DNA from: Sphingobacteruim zhuxiongii
GTDB taxonomy: Bacteria; Bacteroidota; Bacteroidia; Sphingobacteriales; Sphingobacteriaceae
Length of the DNA stretch: 64,000 bases
NCBI RefSeq assembly: GCF_009557615.1
Contig: NZ_CP045652.1
Span: forward strand, 2,170,001 to 2,234,000
Direction: 5' to 3'
The position numbers and the translations under genes are program-made. Positions 16,192 to 25,536 of this stretch are shown in pieces. A model generated the notes under the pieces. The model saw only the letters and a program-made list of their open reading frames with translations. It was not told where the DNA came from and searched no databases. Each line of letters opens with the position of its first letter. Within the stretch, counting starts at the first letter, position 1.

Positions 16192-16221
16192 CGGATATCT
16201 TGCTTGTCTACGTTTTCTTTA

Positions 16222-17037
16222 CTATTGATTCCAGAAGAATACCAATAGGATTAGGCCGATGATAATTCTATACCATCCCCAAAATTTGAATCCGTATTTT
16301 GTCAATACACTGATAAATGATTTTACGGCAATCATCGCTACGACAAAAGCTACAACATTACCAACGATAAAGACCATAATAGTTTCATTGCTCGCCATAA
16401 TCATCTCATAGCCTTTTTGTGCTTGTGCGGTACCTTCGCCCCATGTTTTTACAAACACAGAGTATACAGTTACAGCTAGCATGGTTGGAACGGCTAAGAA
16501 GAAAGAGAATTCTGCTGCTGCTTTACGATCAAGTCCTTGAGTTAAGCCCCCGATAATGGATGCTGCCGAACGTGATGTTCCAGGCATCATCGCTAAACAT
16601 TGCCAAAAACCAATGATTAAGGCTTTCTTAATTGGGATTTGTTTTTCATCCGTTATCGTTGGGTTTTTAAACCATTTGTCAACGAATAATAAGATCACAC
16701 CTCCCAGTACTAAAACCGCAGATATAGCAACTTGATTGCCCAATACGGCTTCGATTTTGTCATCGAATAGTTTTCCCAGTACAAGAGCTGGAATAACTGC
16801 AATCACTAATTTTAAGTAGAGATTCAAATTCTTCAAGTCGAAGAATTTGCGCCAGTATAATACGACGATGGAAAGGATAGCACCAAACTGTATGGATACT
16901 TGGAACATCTTTAGATATTCACTTTCTTGCATACCCATTAAAGCTGCTGTAAAGCCCATATGGGCGGTAGACGAGATGGGTAGGTATTCCGTTAATCCTT
17001 CAACAATCGCAAGGATGATGGCTTCAAAATAATTCAT
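16222..17037 (-). CDS. uppP: Undecaprenyl-diphosphate phosphatase
   Basis: UppP (BacA) dephosphorylates undecaprenyl pyrophosphate so the lipid carrier can be reused in peptidoglycan and other polymer synthesis. The protein has the two signature motifs, EGLTEYLPISSTAHM near the N-terminus and PGTSRSAASIIGGL in the middle, and about eight hydrophobic segments in 271 residues. It lies 5 bases after the DUF3098 gene in the ftsX unit. Confidence 0.95.
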   Translation of the reverse strand: MNYFEAIILAIVEGLTEYLPISSTAHMGFTAALMGMQESEYLKMFQVSIQFGAILSIVVLYWRKFFDLKNLNLYLKLVIAVIPALVLGKLFDDKIEAVLGNQVAISAVLVLGGVILLFVDKWFKNPTITDEKQIPIKKALIIGFWQCLAMMPGTSRSAASIIGGLTQGLDRKAAAEFSFFLAVPTMLAVTVYSVFVKTWGEGTAQAQKGYEMIMASNETIMVFIVGNVVAFVVAMIAVKSFISVLTKYGFKFWGWYRIIIGLILLVFFWNQ

Positions 17038-17042
17038 TCTTT

Positions 17043-17291
17043 TTAGTCGGCTTTGTTGTTTTTAGGTTTATAAAGAATAGCAACGAATCCTAAGGCAAAA
17101 CCTAATACCACGACAAGTGGTGCTAAGGTAATCTTAGTAAAGCTGTAAATGTCTTCAGTGCCCATCATGATAATAAACCCGATTGCTACAACAACAATCG
17201 CAAGAATAAATAATTGATAATTTATCTTTTGGAATGCAAACTGACCTTTAGTGGCAGTTGCATCTGTCTTTTTCTTAACTGTTTGGCTCAT
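17043..17291 (-). CDS. DUF3098 membrane protein
   Basis: The 82-residue protein has a hydrophilic N-terminus and two membrane helices (about 29-45 and 56-74) with the motif IIMMGTEDIYSFTKITLAPLV in pieces matching DUF3098 proteins, which in Bacteroidota sit between ftsX and uppP. That conserved placement suggests a link to cell division or envelope growth. No biochemical function is known to me. Confidence 0.8.
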   Translation of the reverse strand: MSQTVKKKTDATATKGQFAFQKINYQLFILAIVVVAIGFIIMMGTEDIYSFTKITLAPLVVVLGFALGFVAILYKPKNNKAD

Positions 17292-17314
17292 TCTCTAACG
17301 ATTAATAAGGGTTA

Positions 17315-18193
17315 TTATCTGTATAAACTAGCTGATTTCGCGCGTAAGTATTTTGTAACGGCAAAGTAAGTACTTGCTGCCGCGATTAAGATACCTAAAG
17401 CGATGACGAATATGAAGATCATTGCAAATTCATACCAGTCGCGTAAGAATACAAGTTCGGGAACTTGCTTCTGTGCAAAATGCAAAGTGATAATTAAAAG
17501 TAAGATGGCAATTAGGGAACCAATCAATCCATGCGCTATACCATACATGATATATGGGCGACGAATAAAGTTCTTGGTAGCGCCGATTAATTGCATACTC
17601 TTAATCAGGAAACGCTGCGAATAAATCGCTAGGCGAATGGTGTTGTTAATTAATGCTACTGCGATAATTAATAAGATAACGGTAAAGGCAAGGATAACAA
17701 TACTGATAACGCGGATATTCTTGTTCACCATATCAATTAAAGATTCTTGGTATACCACCTCTTTGATACGTGAGTTCTTACCAATCTTATCGATAAACGT
17801 TTTTATGCTATCGCCATTGGCGTATTGTTCTTTCAGATAGATATCAACCGAAGGAAGGAGTGGGTTATGGCCTAAGTATTCAACGAAGTCTTCGCCTAAA
17901 TCTTCTTTCAAGTTTTTGGCAGCCAATTCCTTGCTTACATATTCGGAACGCAATACATAAGGATCTTTTTCCAAGTCCTTTTGTAACGACAATACATCGC
18001 CTTCATTGACGTTATCATTGACGATGACATTCAAAACGATGTTTTCCTTAACGTAGCGGGAGAGGTTTTTGGCATGAACGAGTATTAAACCTAAAAGACC
18101 AGTCATCAATAATACGAGTGCAATACTGATTACTGTAGAAACATATACCGATTTTGTTTTTTTTCTTGGTGAACCCTGTTCGATCACTGACAT
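17315..18193 (-). CDS. ftsX: Cell division protein FtsX
   Basis: This 292-residue permease has an N-terminal helix (about 18-37), an extracytoplasmic domain with a KDLEKDPYVLRSEYVSKELA segment, and three C-terminal helices. This is the FtsX layout. FtsX partners with the ATPase FtsE to activate peptidoglycan hydrolases at the septum. No ftsE is in this window. In this phylum ftsX is usually upstream of DUF3098 and uppP, as here. A possible -7 box (TACTTTCG on the minus strand) lies at 18224-18217. Confidence 0.9.
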   Translation of the reverse strand: MSVIEQGSPRKKTKSVYVSTVISIALVLLMTGLLGLILVHAKNLSRYVKENIVLNVIVNDNVNEGDVLSLQKDLEKDPYVLRSEYVSKELAAKNLKEDLGEDFVEYLGHNPLLPSVDIYLKEQYANGDSIKTFIDKIGKNSRIKEVVYQESLIDMVNKNIRVISIVILAFTVILLIIAVALINNTIRLAIYSQRFLIKSMQLIGATKNFIRRPYIMYGIAHGLIGSLIAILLLIITLHFAQKQVPELVFLRDWYEFAMIFIFVIALGILIAAASTYFAVTKYLRAKSASLYR

Positions 18194-18415
18194 ATAGTAG
18201 TTTTAATTTACTGATGCGAAAGTACATAATTCAATGCATACCTCGCATATTTAATGAAATATTCTGTATTTCATACGCTCGGTTGTCAAGAATTTCCCTT
18301 CACTTAAATTCTAACAACGAATATCAGAAATTATTGTATAGAATAAAAAACTTTTATGCTTTATTAGGCTAAAATCGCTATTTTCGCATCTCTTATATAT
18401 TTCTTAAAAACGATC

Positions 18416-21199
18416 ATGGAGTATAATCATCAGTCTATTGAGCAGAAGTGGCAAAAGTATTGGGCAACGAATCAAACCTTTAAAACAGAGGAATCTACAG
18501 AAAAGCCTAAATATTATGTGCTCGATATGTTTCCTTATCCTTCCGGAGCGGGTTTACACGTAGGTCACCCACTTGGTTACATCGCTTCTGATATTTTTTC
18601 ACGTTACAAACGCCTTAAAGGTTTTAATGTCCTGCATCCTATGGGTTATGACTCTTTTGGATTACCGGCAGAACAATATGCGATTCAAACAGGACAACAC
18701 CCGGCTATTACAACGGAAACGAATATCCAACGCTATCGTGAGCAGTTAGATAATATCGGATTCTCGTATGACTGGTCGCGCGAGGTTCGCACCTCTAATG
18801 CGGATTATTACCATTGGACGCAATGGATCTTTATGAAAGCTTTCGATGCTTGGTATAATAAGGCTGCAGATCGGGCGGAGTCGATTTCTACGTTGGTAGA
18901 TCATTTCGCGAGCCAAGGTTCGGCAGGTATTCAAGCAGAATCGGATGAGGAAGTGCTGAGCTTCACTGCCGATGAATGGAATGCTTTTTCTGAAGAGGTT
19001 CAACAAACAGAATTATTAAAGTACCGCTTAGCTTACTTGCGCGAAAGCACCGTAAACTGGTGTGCTGCTTTAGGAACGGTATTGGCGAACGATGAGGTTA
19101 TCAATGGTGTTTCTGAGCGTGGCGGATATCCTGTAGAACAGAAGAAGATGATGCAATGGTCTATGCGTATTACTGCGTATGCTGATCGTTTGCTTCGTGG
19201 ATTACATACGATCGATTGGCCAGAACCTTTAGTAGAAATGCAACGCAACTGGATTGGAAAGTCTGTTGGTGCGAGTGTGAAGTTCCCTGTGCCGCAATTA
19301 AATGAAAATATTGAAGTCTTTACCACACGCGTGGATACCATCTTTGGTGTCAGCTTTGTTGTGTTAGCACCCGAGCATGAGTTAGTGGCTGCTTTAACAA
19401 CTGATGCACAACGTGGTGATGTAGAGTCATATATAGAAAAAACATCGAAGAAGTCGGAGCTTGACCGTATGGCTGATGCGAAGACTGTTTCTGGAGCATT
19501 TACAGGTTCTTATGCAAAACATCCAATAACGGGTGAGGACGTACAAATCTGGATTGCGGATTATGTTTTGGCGAGTTATGGTACTGGAGCTGTTATGGCC
19601 GTACCTTCTGGTGATCAACGTGACTACTTATTTGCGCAACACTTTAATCTTCCTATTATTCCGATATCGGATTCGCAAGATATCAGCGAAGCTGCCGATC
19701 CGAATAAAGACGGTAAATATATCAACTCTGATTTTATCAATGGTATGAACTACCAAGAGGCAGTTCCTGCATTGATTGAACGTCTAGAGGCTTTAAAATT
19801 AGGAAAGGCAAAAATAAACTTCCGTATGCGTGATGCGATCTTCGGACGCCAACGCTATTGGGGAGAGCCAGTTCCAGTTTATTTTAAAAATAACCTACCT
19901 TATTTAATTAAGGAGGAGGAGCTGCCTTTACTATTGCCTGAGGTTGATAAGTATTTACCTACTGAGACTGGTGAGCCACCTCTAGGTCGTGCTGAAGGAT
20001 GGAAGTACCAAGATGAGTACGATTATGAATTGAGTACAATGCCAGGATGGGCAGGTTCTTCATGGTATTGGTTCCGCTATATGGATCCGAAAAATGAAAA
20101 TCAGTTTGCATCCCCTGAAGCAGTTGATTACTGGAAAGCGGTAGATTTATATATTGGTGGTTCTGAGCATGCTACGGGTCACTTGTTATACTCACGCTTC
20201 TGGAATAAGTTCTTAAAAGATATGGGTTACCATAACGAAGAGGAACCTTTCAAGAAGTTGATCAATCAGGGTATGATTCAAGGTCGCTCGAACTTTGTAT
20301 ACCGCCTATTGGATGAAGAAGGTCGCGGAACAAATACTTTTGTTTCCCTAGGCTTAAGAGATCAGTACAAGACGCTTCCATTGCACGTTGATGTTAATAT
20401 CGTTAGCAATGATGTTTTAGACTTGGCGAAGTTTAAGCAATTCCGTCCAGACTTTGCGGATGCGGAGTTTATCCTTGAAAATGGAAAGTATATCTGCGGT
20501 ACGGAAGTCGAGAAGATGTCCAAGTCGAAGTATAATGTTGTGAATCCTGATGATATCATTAGCCAATACGGCGCGGATACATTACGTCTTTATGAGATGT
20601 TCTTAGGTCCACTAGAACAAGCTAAGCCATGGAATACCAATGGGATAGAAGGGGTATATAAATTTTTACGTAAGGTATGGCGCCTGTTCCATGACGCAGA
20701 AGGAAACTTCCATGTTTCGGACGAAGAGCCTAGCAAAGCGGAATTCAAAGCCCTACATAAGATCATCAAGAAAGTGGAAGATGATATCGAACGTTTCTCT
20801 TTTAATACGTCCGTTTCAGCCTTTATGATCTGTGTTAACGAGCTAACCGACTTGAAATGTAATAAACGTGCAATCCTCCAAGACTTGATTATCGTATTGG
20901 AATCCTACGCGCCACATATCGCAGAGGAACTGTGGAGTTTATTAGGTAATGCGCCAGGATCTATTTCCTACGCACAATACCCAACATTCAATCCTGCATA
21001 CTTGGTAGAAAGCGAGTTCGCATATCCTGTATCCATCAACGGAAAGATGAAAATGAACCTTCCATTAGCATTAGATTTAGATCAACCGGCTGTGGAAGCT
21101 ATCCTGAAAGACAATGCCGAAGTACAGAAATATATCGACGGTAAAGCCGTGAAGAAGATTATTTTTGTGAAAGGGAAGATTATTAATATTGTAGTTTAA
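18416..21199 (+). CDS. leuS: Leucyl-tRNA synthetase
   Basis: LeuS charges tRNA-Leu. The class I signatures are present: HVGHPLGY at residues 48-55 (HIGH motif) after [10 protein letters not shown], and KMSKS at 700-704. The editing domain (CP1) carries [12 protein letters not shown] and the [17 protein letters not shown] block. 927 residues is normal for bacterial LeuS with a small insertion. TATTTTCG at 18379-18386 is a possible -7 box. Repeats and a terminator duplication follow the gene. Confidence 0.97.
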   Translation: MEYNHQSIEQKWQKYWATNQTFKTEESTEKPKYYVLDMFPYPSGAGLHVGHPLGYIASDIFSRYKRLKGFNVLHPMGYDSFGLPAEQYAIQTGQHPAITTETNIQRYREQLDNIGFSYDWSREVRTSNADYYHWTQWIFMKAFDAWYNKAADRAESISTLVDHFASQGSAGIQAESDEEVLSFTADEWNAFSEEVQQTELLKYRLAYLRESTVNWCAALGTVLANDEVINGVSERGGYPVEQKKMMQWSMRITAYADRLLRGLHTIDWPEPLVEMQRNWIGKSVGASVKFPVPQLNENIEVFTTRVDTIFGVSFVVLAPEHELVAALTTDAQRGDVESYIEKTSKKSELDRMADAKTVSGAFTGSYAKHPITGEDVQIWIADYVLASYGTGAVMAVPSGDQRDYLFAQHFNLPIIPISDSQDISEAADPNKDGKYINSDFINGMNYQEAVPALIERLEALKLGKAKINFRMRDAIFGRQRYWGEPVPVYFKNNLPYLIKEEELPLLLPEVDKYLPTETGEPPLGRAEGWKYQDEYDYELSTMPGWAGSSWYWFRYMDPKNENQFASPEAVDYWKAVDLYIGGSEHATGHLLYSRFWNKFLKDMGYHNEEEPFKKLINQGMIQGRSNFVYRLLDEEGRGTNTFVSLGLRDQYKTLPLHVDVNIVSNDVLDLAKFKQFRPDFADAEFILENGKYICGTEVEKMSKSKYNVVNPDDIISQYGADTLRLYEMFLGPLEQAKPWNTNGIEGVYKFLRKVWRLFHDAEGNFHVSDEEPSKAEFKALHKIIKKVEDDIERFSFNTSVSAFMICVNELTDLKCNKRAILQDLIIVLESYAPHIAEELWSLLGNAPGSISYAQYPTFNPAYLVESEFAYPVSINGKMKMNLPLALDLDQPAVEAILKDNAEVQKYIDGKAVKKIIFVKGKIINIVV

Positions 21200-21202
21200 T
21201 AA

Positions 21203-21330
21203 TAGATATTAGAATTTAGACATTAGATATTAGATGTATGTCGGACATAATAAGTCTGTGCCTAGTATCTCGGAAAGATTACAGATATTAGTATTTAGAT
21301 ATTAGTATTTAGATATTAGTATTTAGATTT
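21203..21330. repeat. TAGATATTAG-type degenerate repeats after leuS
   Basis: Short units such as TTAGATATTAG and TTAGTATTTAGATATTAG recur with a period of roughly 10-17 bases. A small palindrome, TATGTCGGACATA, breaks the run near 21237. Similar runs follow the neighbouring minus-strand lipoprotein gene and lysS. Confidence 0.6.
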
Positions 21331-21399
21331 TAGATGTTGTTTCATCTCTAAATAGAGTTGATCGTTTTTATACTTTTCTCATTTACATCAAATATCGTT

Positions 21400-21443
21400 A
21401 AAAGTGGTTTAGGAGATAACATTCCCCTAAACCACTTTTTTTT
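21400..21443 (+). terminator. leuS terminator, copy 1
   Basis: A 14-bp stem (21400-21413 with 21426-21439) with a 12-base loop and eight Ts. Confidence 0.85.
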
Positions 21444-21560
21444 AGATATTAGAAGTTAGTATTTAGATGTTAGTATTTAGATTTTAGACATTAGATGTTG
21501 TTTCATCTCTAAATAGAGTTGATCGTTTTTATACTTTTCTCATTTACATCAAATATCGTT

Positions 21561-21603
21561 AAAAGTGGTTTAGGAGATAGCATTCCCCTAAACCACTTTT
21601 TTT
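21561..21603 (+). terminator. leuS terminator, copy 2
   Basis: The same 14-bp stem (21561-21574 with 21587-21600) with seven Ts. It would catch read-through past copy 1 and shields the tRNA gene downstream. Confidence 0.85.
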
Positions 21604-21747
21604 AGATATTAGAAGTTAGATGTTTAGGATAGGATTGGTTTTTGGGGATAATTTTGATGTTATAGTACGTGTTACATAGCTGTTTAAGTTATCTTAAATC
21701 AATTTAAGGGATTTCAAAATCAATAGGTTGTCGAATTCGGTAAGCTA

Positions 21748-21782
21748 TTGTTGTGTAATACTCAAAAATTGTATTATTTTTG
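21748..21782 (+). promoter_or_regulatory. Promoter of tRNA-Arg
   Basis: TATTTTTG at 21775-21782 matches TAnnTTTG; TTG elements lie at 21748-21753, about 21 bases upstream. The tRNA begins only 8 bases after the -7 box, so the precursor would have almost no 5' leader. Confidence 0.6.
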
Positions 21783-21789
21783 GCCAGCC

Positions 21790-21861
21790 GCCTGCGTAGT
21801 TCAATGGATAGAATATCAGATTCCGGTTCTGACGATGTGGGTTCGAATCTCGCCGCGGGCA
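21790..21861 (+). tRNA. tRNA-Arg (anticodon CCG)
   Basis: The 72-base sequence folds as a cloverleaf: acceptor GCCTGCG with CGCGGGC (T4-G69 wobble), D-arm starting GTTC, anticodon arm TCAGA-TTCCGGT-TCTGA with CCG, T-arm GTGGG-TTCGAAT-CTCGC (two wobbles), discriminator A. CCA is not encoded. Confidence 0.93.
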
Positions 21862-21865
21862 CAAA

Positions 21866-21898
21866 AAAAACGCTTATAATTTATAAGCGTTTTTTTTA
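21866..21898 (+). terminator. Terminator after tRNA-Arg
   Basis: CGCTTATAA 21871-21879 pairs with TTATAAGCG 21881-21889, extended by A/T pairs, followed by a T-run. Confidence 0.85.
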
Positions 21899-22013
21899 TT
21901 GACTTTATTTTAATCGATATTTTATTAGACACATGTTTTGTCTTGTTAAGCTATCTTATCTATACGATAAACGTATATAAAGATCTTATATCGAATTATT
22001 AAACTACTTTATT

Positions 22014-22128
22014 TTGAAAGACTTTCAATTTAATAAATTTTGAAAGTCTTTCAAGGTCTAATATCTAAAATCTAATGTCTAATATCTAATTTCAATGTCT
22101 AACATCTAAATTCTAATATCTAACATCT
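22014..22128. repeat. TTGAAAGNCTTTCAA palindromes and TCTAATATCTAA repeats
   Basis: The palindrome TTGAAAGACTTTCAA (22014-22028) and a second copy with T at the centre (22040-22054) are followed by AAGGTCTAATA and a run of TCTAA-type units up to 22128, just past the stop of the minus-strand lipoprotein gene. The same order (palindrome, AAGGTCTTAATA, repeats) recurs at 30252-30303 behind lysS. Confidence 0.65.
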
Positions 22129-22131
22129 CCA

Positions 22132-22758
22132 TTAATGGTGATGTTCTGCGACCAAGTGCATATTGAATTGCAAGTCGATATCGTTAGCACCGCCAAACTT
22201 AGTAAATTCTTTATTTTGGATATCTTTTGCTACATCAATGCTTGTTTTAACGCCTGGGTTCAGGTGACGCATGATGTAGCGCCAGTTGAAGGAGTTTGTT
22301 GCTTTTAATACGGTGATATAGCCTACGGTTCCGACTTTTACACGTGTTCCATCTTCTTTTTTGTCAGCGTAGATTATTTTTACGGCATCTGCTGGAGCAT
22401 TTAACCAGAATGCGAAGTGTTGGTCTTCACGCTCGATAAACGTTTTTTGACTTTGACGGCCGGCGAAATCAAATACACGTAGTTGGAAGCGGTAAGTCTT
22501 TCCTACTTCTAAATCCATGTGTGCGCCTACTGGAGGAAGGAATTTCTCGCCCTCAAAGTTGATGCTGTCTTTCTCGGCACCAGCGAAGTCGTTGTAGTGG
22601 AAGTGGTCGCCATGTGCCTCAACCTCAACTTCAGTGAATACTAAGCGCGCAGACCCTACTTCTTCCTGATCGATAACTGGAATAGGATCGTCCTTAGAAC
22701 ATGAGTTTAAAGTGATTAAAGCAATAATAGCAGAAGCAATGTATGTGTTGATTTTCAT
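22132..22758 (-). CDS. His-containing lipoprotein of the TonB receptor operon
   Basis: A lipoprotein signal ends LITLNSC (Cys20). The 208-residue protein carries EVEVEAHGDHFHYNDF and ends AEHHH, which suggests metal binding. The middle is beta-rich (TYRFQLRVFDFAG, FAFWLNAPADAVKI). It follows the TonB-dependent receptor by 14 bases in the operon, so it is probably the surface or periplasmic partner of that receptor. Metal identity is inferred only. Confidence 0.72.
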   Translation of the reverse strand: MKINTYIASAIIALITLNSCSKDDPIPVIDQEEVGSARLVFTEVEVEAHGDHFHYNDFAGAEKDSINFEGEKFLPPVGAHMDLEVGKTYRFQLRVFDFAGRQSQKTFIEREDQHFAFWLNAPADAVKIIYADKKEDGTRVKVGTVGYITVLKATNSFNWRYIMRHLNPGVKTSIDVAKDIQNKEFTKFGGANDIDLQFNMHLVAEHHH

Positions 22759-22772
22759 GATTTTTTTAGTTT

Positions 22773-25079
22773 TTAAAATTGATAACTGATCGCTAATCGG
22801 ATGTTGCGACCGGGACGATGTGCGTAATAACGGAATCGGTCCATATAGTCCTTGTACTCGCTGTTTAATAGATTGTCGACAGCTAACGAGCTGTTTAATT
22901 TATTGTTTCCGATTGTAAATGATCGGTTGATGTTTGCGTGCAGCAGGTGGTAGGCCGCCGGCGGAGCAATATAGTCTGTTCCTTCTGCGTAGCGATTTTG
23001 CTTTGCGACAAACTCATGTGTTACCTTGAAATAGGTGTTATTTTCATTTTCTATATTCCATTTTAGTGCCTGCGATAATCTATCGGCAGGGATGTAAGGC
23101 AAATAGCTGTCTATGCTGCTGTTCTTCGCCCGTACGATGCTTCCTTGAAATTGATATTCAAACATGCTGCTGATTTCCCATTGGGCATTGATATCGAGTC
23201 CGTAGAAGAAACTGTTGTGCTGTTCATAGCTGAATACCGGGAAGGTGCCGCGAATAGTTTGACGAACAGAATCTGGATTGGGAGTAGCATAAATGTAATT
23301 GTCAATATACTGTGCGTAAGCATCGATATCAATGCGCCAATGGTCTGCTTTACGACTGATGGAGTTTACCCACTTGTAACCTCGTTCTGGGTCAAGATTC
23401 ATGTTTCCAATTTCGTAGATACCTGCGCCATGGTGTACACCATCACTGTAAAGCTCATTCGCGGAAGGCGCACGCCAAGCTAATCCTACATTGGACTTGA
23501 AGGTCCATTGTGGATTGATGGCATATCGCAATCCCAAGGATCCGGATACATTATGGAAGTTACGTGTATCTTCCATTAGATACTGCTCTGGGCTATTGGT
23601 GTTTTGGTTAAAGCGATTGCGATAACCTGCGGCATCGAAATGCTTATAATCATAACGCCAACCTGCTTCTACAGCAATCTTGTTCCAACTTTTTTCATGC
23701 ATCCCAAAGATGCCTAGTCCATAACTATCGTAATTGGGGATAATAGGCGTTGTGCCTGTTCCCTCCACATTATTGTTTACTTGACTGCTGGCAGCGATAC
23801 CAAATGTATGCTGTTTTCCCTTCAGTAACGCTTCGAATTGCTGTGTCGATAAGATCATGTTCGACATGGGTACATCGTCTGCTACAGCTCTTCGCATGTC
23901 GAATTCACGGCGATGGTTTTGCTGCCAACTATACTGCGCTTCTAAGTTCCAATTTTCATTTAACTGATATTGGTATTTCAGCTTTGCCAATTGATGGGCT
24001 ACTTTTTGCTTAGGAGCCGCGATATCATAGCTGAATCCGTAGTCTTCCAGTGGCTTTCCATGTTCAATACGAGCGAAGATATCGTCAATTGTACCGATGT
24101 GAGCGCCGTAGAATATGCCTAGTTCCGTTGCAAATCGGGAGTAATAGGCGTCCCATTGCTGCTTTTCTGTGTGATATTGCAGAGCTGTACTGAAGTTTAA
24201 CTCTTGCGCCCCGGTATTGCCGAGGTAGTAGTTTGCGGTCTTTGTATTGCCGATTTTCTTGGTCGAGGCTTGAATTCGGTAGGCCAAGTTAGGGATTGCT
24301 GAAATACCACCCTCCAGCTGTGCGTTTATGTTTCCTCTACGACCGTTTGTTTGTCCTAGTAGGTCTACACGTCCTTTTATTAAGGAAGGATCTATATTTT
24401 CAGATCTGGCAATTAATACGCCGCCTAGAGCGTCAGCGCCATAACGTACTGCTTGCGCACCTTTAATGACTTCAAATTGCTCGGCGGAGAAAGGGTCTAA
24501 TTCTGGCGCATGTTCTGAACCCCATTGTTGACTTTCTAATTTAACACCTTGGTTCAGTAGGAGAATACGGCTGCTATGTAAACCATTGATAACGGGTTTT
24601 GAAATGCTTTGCCCCGTATTTAAGAGGGTAACACCTGCCAGCTGTGAGAATACCTCTGCTGCCAGTTTACCTTTGCTTTCTTCTATTTGAGTTTCACTGA
24701 GTTTGTACTGAGCGGCAGATTTTTGCGCTTGCTGCATCGCTTGAACAGCGATGCCATCCAACTCAGTTGTTTGTTGATGCAAATGGATGTGTAGCACAGA
24801 ATCCTTCGCCAGGTTAATGCGTTGTGTGAAGGTTTCAAAACCTAGCGCGCTAATACTTAACCTATAAGTTTTTTTAGGATCTAAATTATTAATCGTAAAC
24901 GAACCATTCGCTTGGGATGTTGTCTGTACGTGCTGATCCAGCAACGTGATTGTTGCATTAGAAAGGGGTTGATGATTCTCATCAGCAACCATACCACGTA
25001 ATTGGGTTGTTCGGTTTGCCTGTGCTTGTACCGTGATATTTATCAGAAACAGGAGCACAGTCAAAAGGTATTTTGACAT
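22773..25079 (-). CDS. TonB-dependent outer-membrane receptor
   Basis: After a signal peptide (residues 1-20) comes a carboxypeptidase-like regulatory domain (LRGMVADENHQPLSNATITLL, about 27-110), a plug (about 125-240, with VINGLHSSRILLLNQGVK and FEVIKGAQAVRYGADALGG) and a beta-barrel ending in a strand with IRLAISYQF. Such receptors import large or scarce ligands with TonB energy. The adjacent His-rich proteins suggest a metal or metal complex as ligand. The 768-residue length is typical of metal and siderophore receptors, well below SusC size. Confidence 0.88.
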   Translation of the reverse strand: MSKYLLTVLLFLINITVQAQANRTTQLRGMVADENHQPLSNATITLLDQHVQTTSQANGSFTINNLDPKKTYRLSISALGFETFTQRINLAKDSVLHIHLHQQTTELDGIAVQAMQQAQKSAAQYKLSETQIEESKGKLAAEVFSQLAGVTLLNTGQSISKPVINGLHSSRILLLNQGVKLESQQWGSEHAPELDPFSAEQFEVIKGAQAVRYGADALGGVLIARSENIDPSLIKGRVDLLGQTNGRRGNINAQLEGGISAIPNLAYRIQASTKKIGNTKTANYYLGNTGAQELNFSTALQYHTEKQQWDAYYSRFATELGIFYGAHIGTIDDIFARIEHGKPLEDYGFSYDIAAPKQKVAHQLAKLKYQYQLNENWNLEAQYSWQQNHRREFDMRRAVADDVPMSNMILSTQQFEALLKGKQHTFGIAASSQVNNNVEGTGTTPIIPNYDSYGLGIFGMHEKSWNKIAVEAGWRYDYKHFDAAGYRNRFNQNTNSPEQYLMEDTRNFHNVSGSLGLRYAINPQWTFKSNVGLAWRAPSANELYSDGVHHGAGIYEIGNMNLDPERGYKWVNSISRKADHWRIDIDAYAQYIDNYIYATPNPDSVRQTIRGTFPVFSYEQHNSFFYGLDINAQWEISSMFEYQFQGSIVRAKNSSIDSYLPYIPADRLSQALKWNIENENNTYFKVTHEFVAKQNRYAEGTDYIAPPAAYHLLHANINRSFTIGNNKLNSSLAVDNLLNSEYKDYMDRFRYYAHRPGRNIRLAISYQF

Positions 25080-25120
25080 GTAGGATTGACCTTAGATTTG
25101 ATTGAATATAGAATTACTCG

Positions 25121-25477
25121 TTAGCTATTTTCGAGCACCGGTGGTGCTCGAAGACCTTTAGAATAATAGCGCTTAACCATTACCTGTGCAGGTAATTCAG
25201 TGGATAAGCAAAGGTTTCTATCAAATTCTCCAGGATTACTCACCCATGAATACGTTGGAGCTTGAGAGACGAGTTGATGATAATAAAGGAAACAGTAGGT
25301 ACAATCGGCATCTTCATGCTGATGAGTTGTCTGCTCTTTATTGTTGCTGTGATGACAGTGTTCACTGTCTTGATGAATGTGATGGTGTTGATGGGTAAGC
25401 ATCAAGCTGAACGACATACTTAAAACCGCGAGCCAAAGGCCAGCAATCCAGGTTTTATGTTGTCTTATGTTTTTCAT
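25121..25477 (-). CDS. His/Cys-rich membrane-anchored protein, first gene of the operon
   Basis: The 118-residue protein has one hydrophobic helix (about 9-25, WIAGLWLAVLSMSFSLML), then HQHHHIHQDSEHCHHSNN and HQHEDADCTYC, a cluster of His and Cys that should bind zinc, copper or a similar metal. The ATG at 25477 is preferred to 25504. It heads the operon with the TonB receptor and the His-rich lipoprotein. The promoter -7 box ends only about 7 bases before this ATG, so the mRNA is nearly leaderless. Confidence 0.72.
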   Translation of the reverse strand: MKNIRQHKTWIAGLWLAVLSMSFSLMLTHQHHHIHQDSEHCHHSNNKEQTTHQHEDADCTYCFLYYHQLVSQAPTYSWVSNPGEFDRNLCLSTELPAQVMVKRYYSKGLRAPPVLENS

Positions 25478-25482
25478 CACGA

Positions 25483-25536
25483 TGCAAATATATGTTAAAT
25501 GCAATCTAGTTGCAAATTAAATTACACAAAGTTGCA
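25483..25536 (-). promoter_or_regulatory. Promoter with overlapping TGCAA-N5-TTGCA operator
   Basis: On the minus strand TTTG (25516-25513) and TATATTTG (25492-25485) form a near-ideal Bacteroidota promoter with a 20-base spacer. An inverted repeat, TGCAA 25500-25504 and TTGCA 25510-25514, lies in that spacer, and further half-sites lie at 25483-25487 and 25532-25536. A dimeric repressor such as a Fur/Zur-family metal regulator bound there would block RNA polymerase. The regulator's identity is inferred. Confidence 0.6.

Larger units (their letters stand above)
21330..21619 (+). repeat. Duplicated ~130-bp segment, each copy with a terminator
   Basis: Bases 21330-21459 recur at 21491-21619 with one substitution and one T-run length difference. 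Each copy holds the same stem: AAAAGTGGTTTAGG with CCTAAACCACTTTT at 21400-21413/21426-21439, and at 21561-21574/21587-21600, followed by T-runs. The copies are separated by 31 bases of TTAGTATTTAG-type repeat. The near identity implies a recent duplication, possibly by slippage or recombination between the repeats. Confidence 0.8.

Noticed and set aside
21203..21330. CRISPR array
   Set aside because: The repeats are short, degenerate and abut each other with no unique spacers of constant length, and no cas genes are present.
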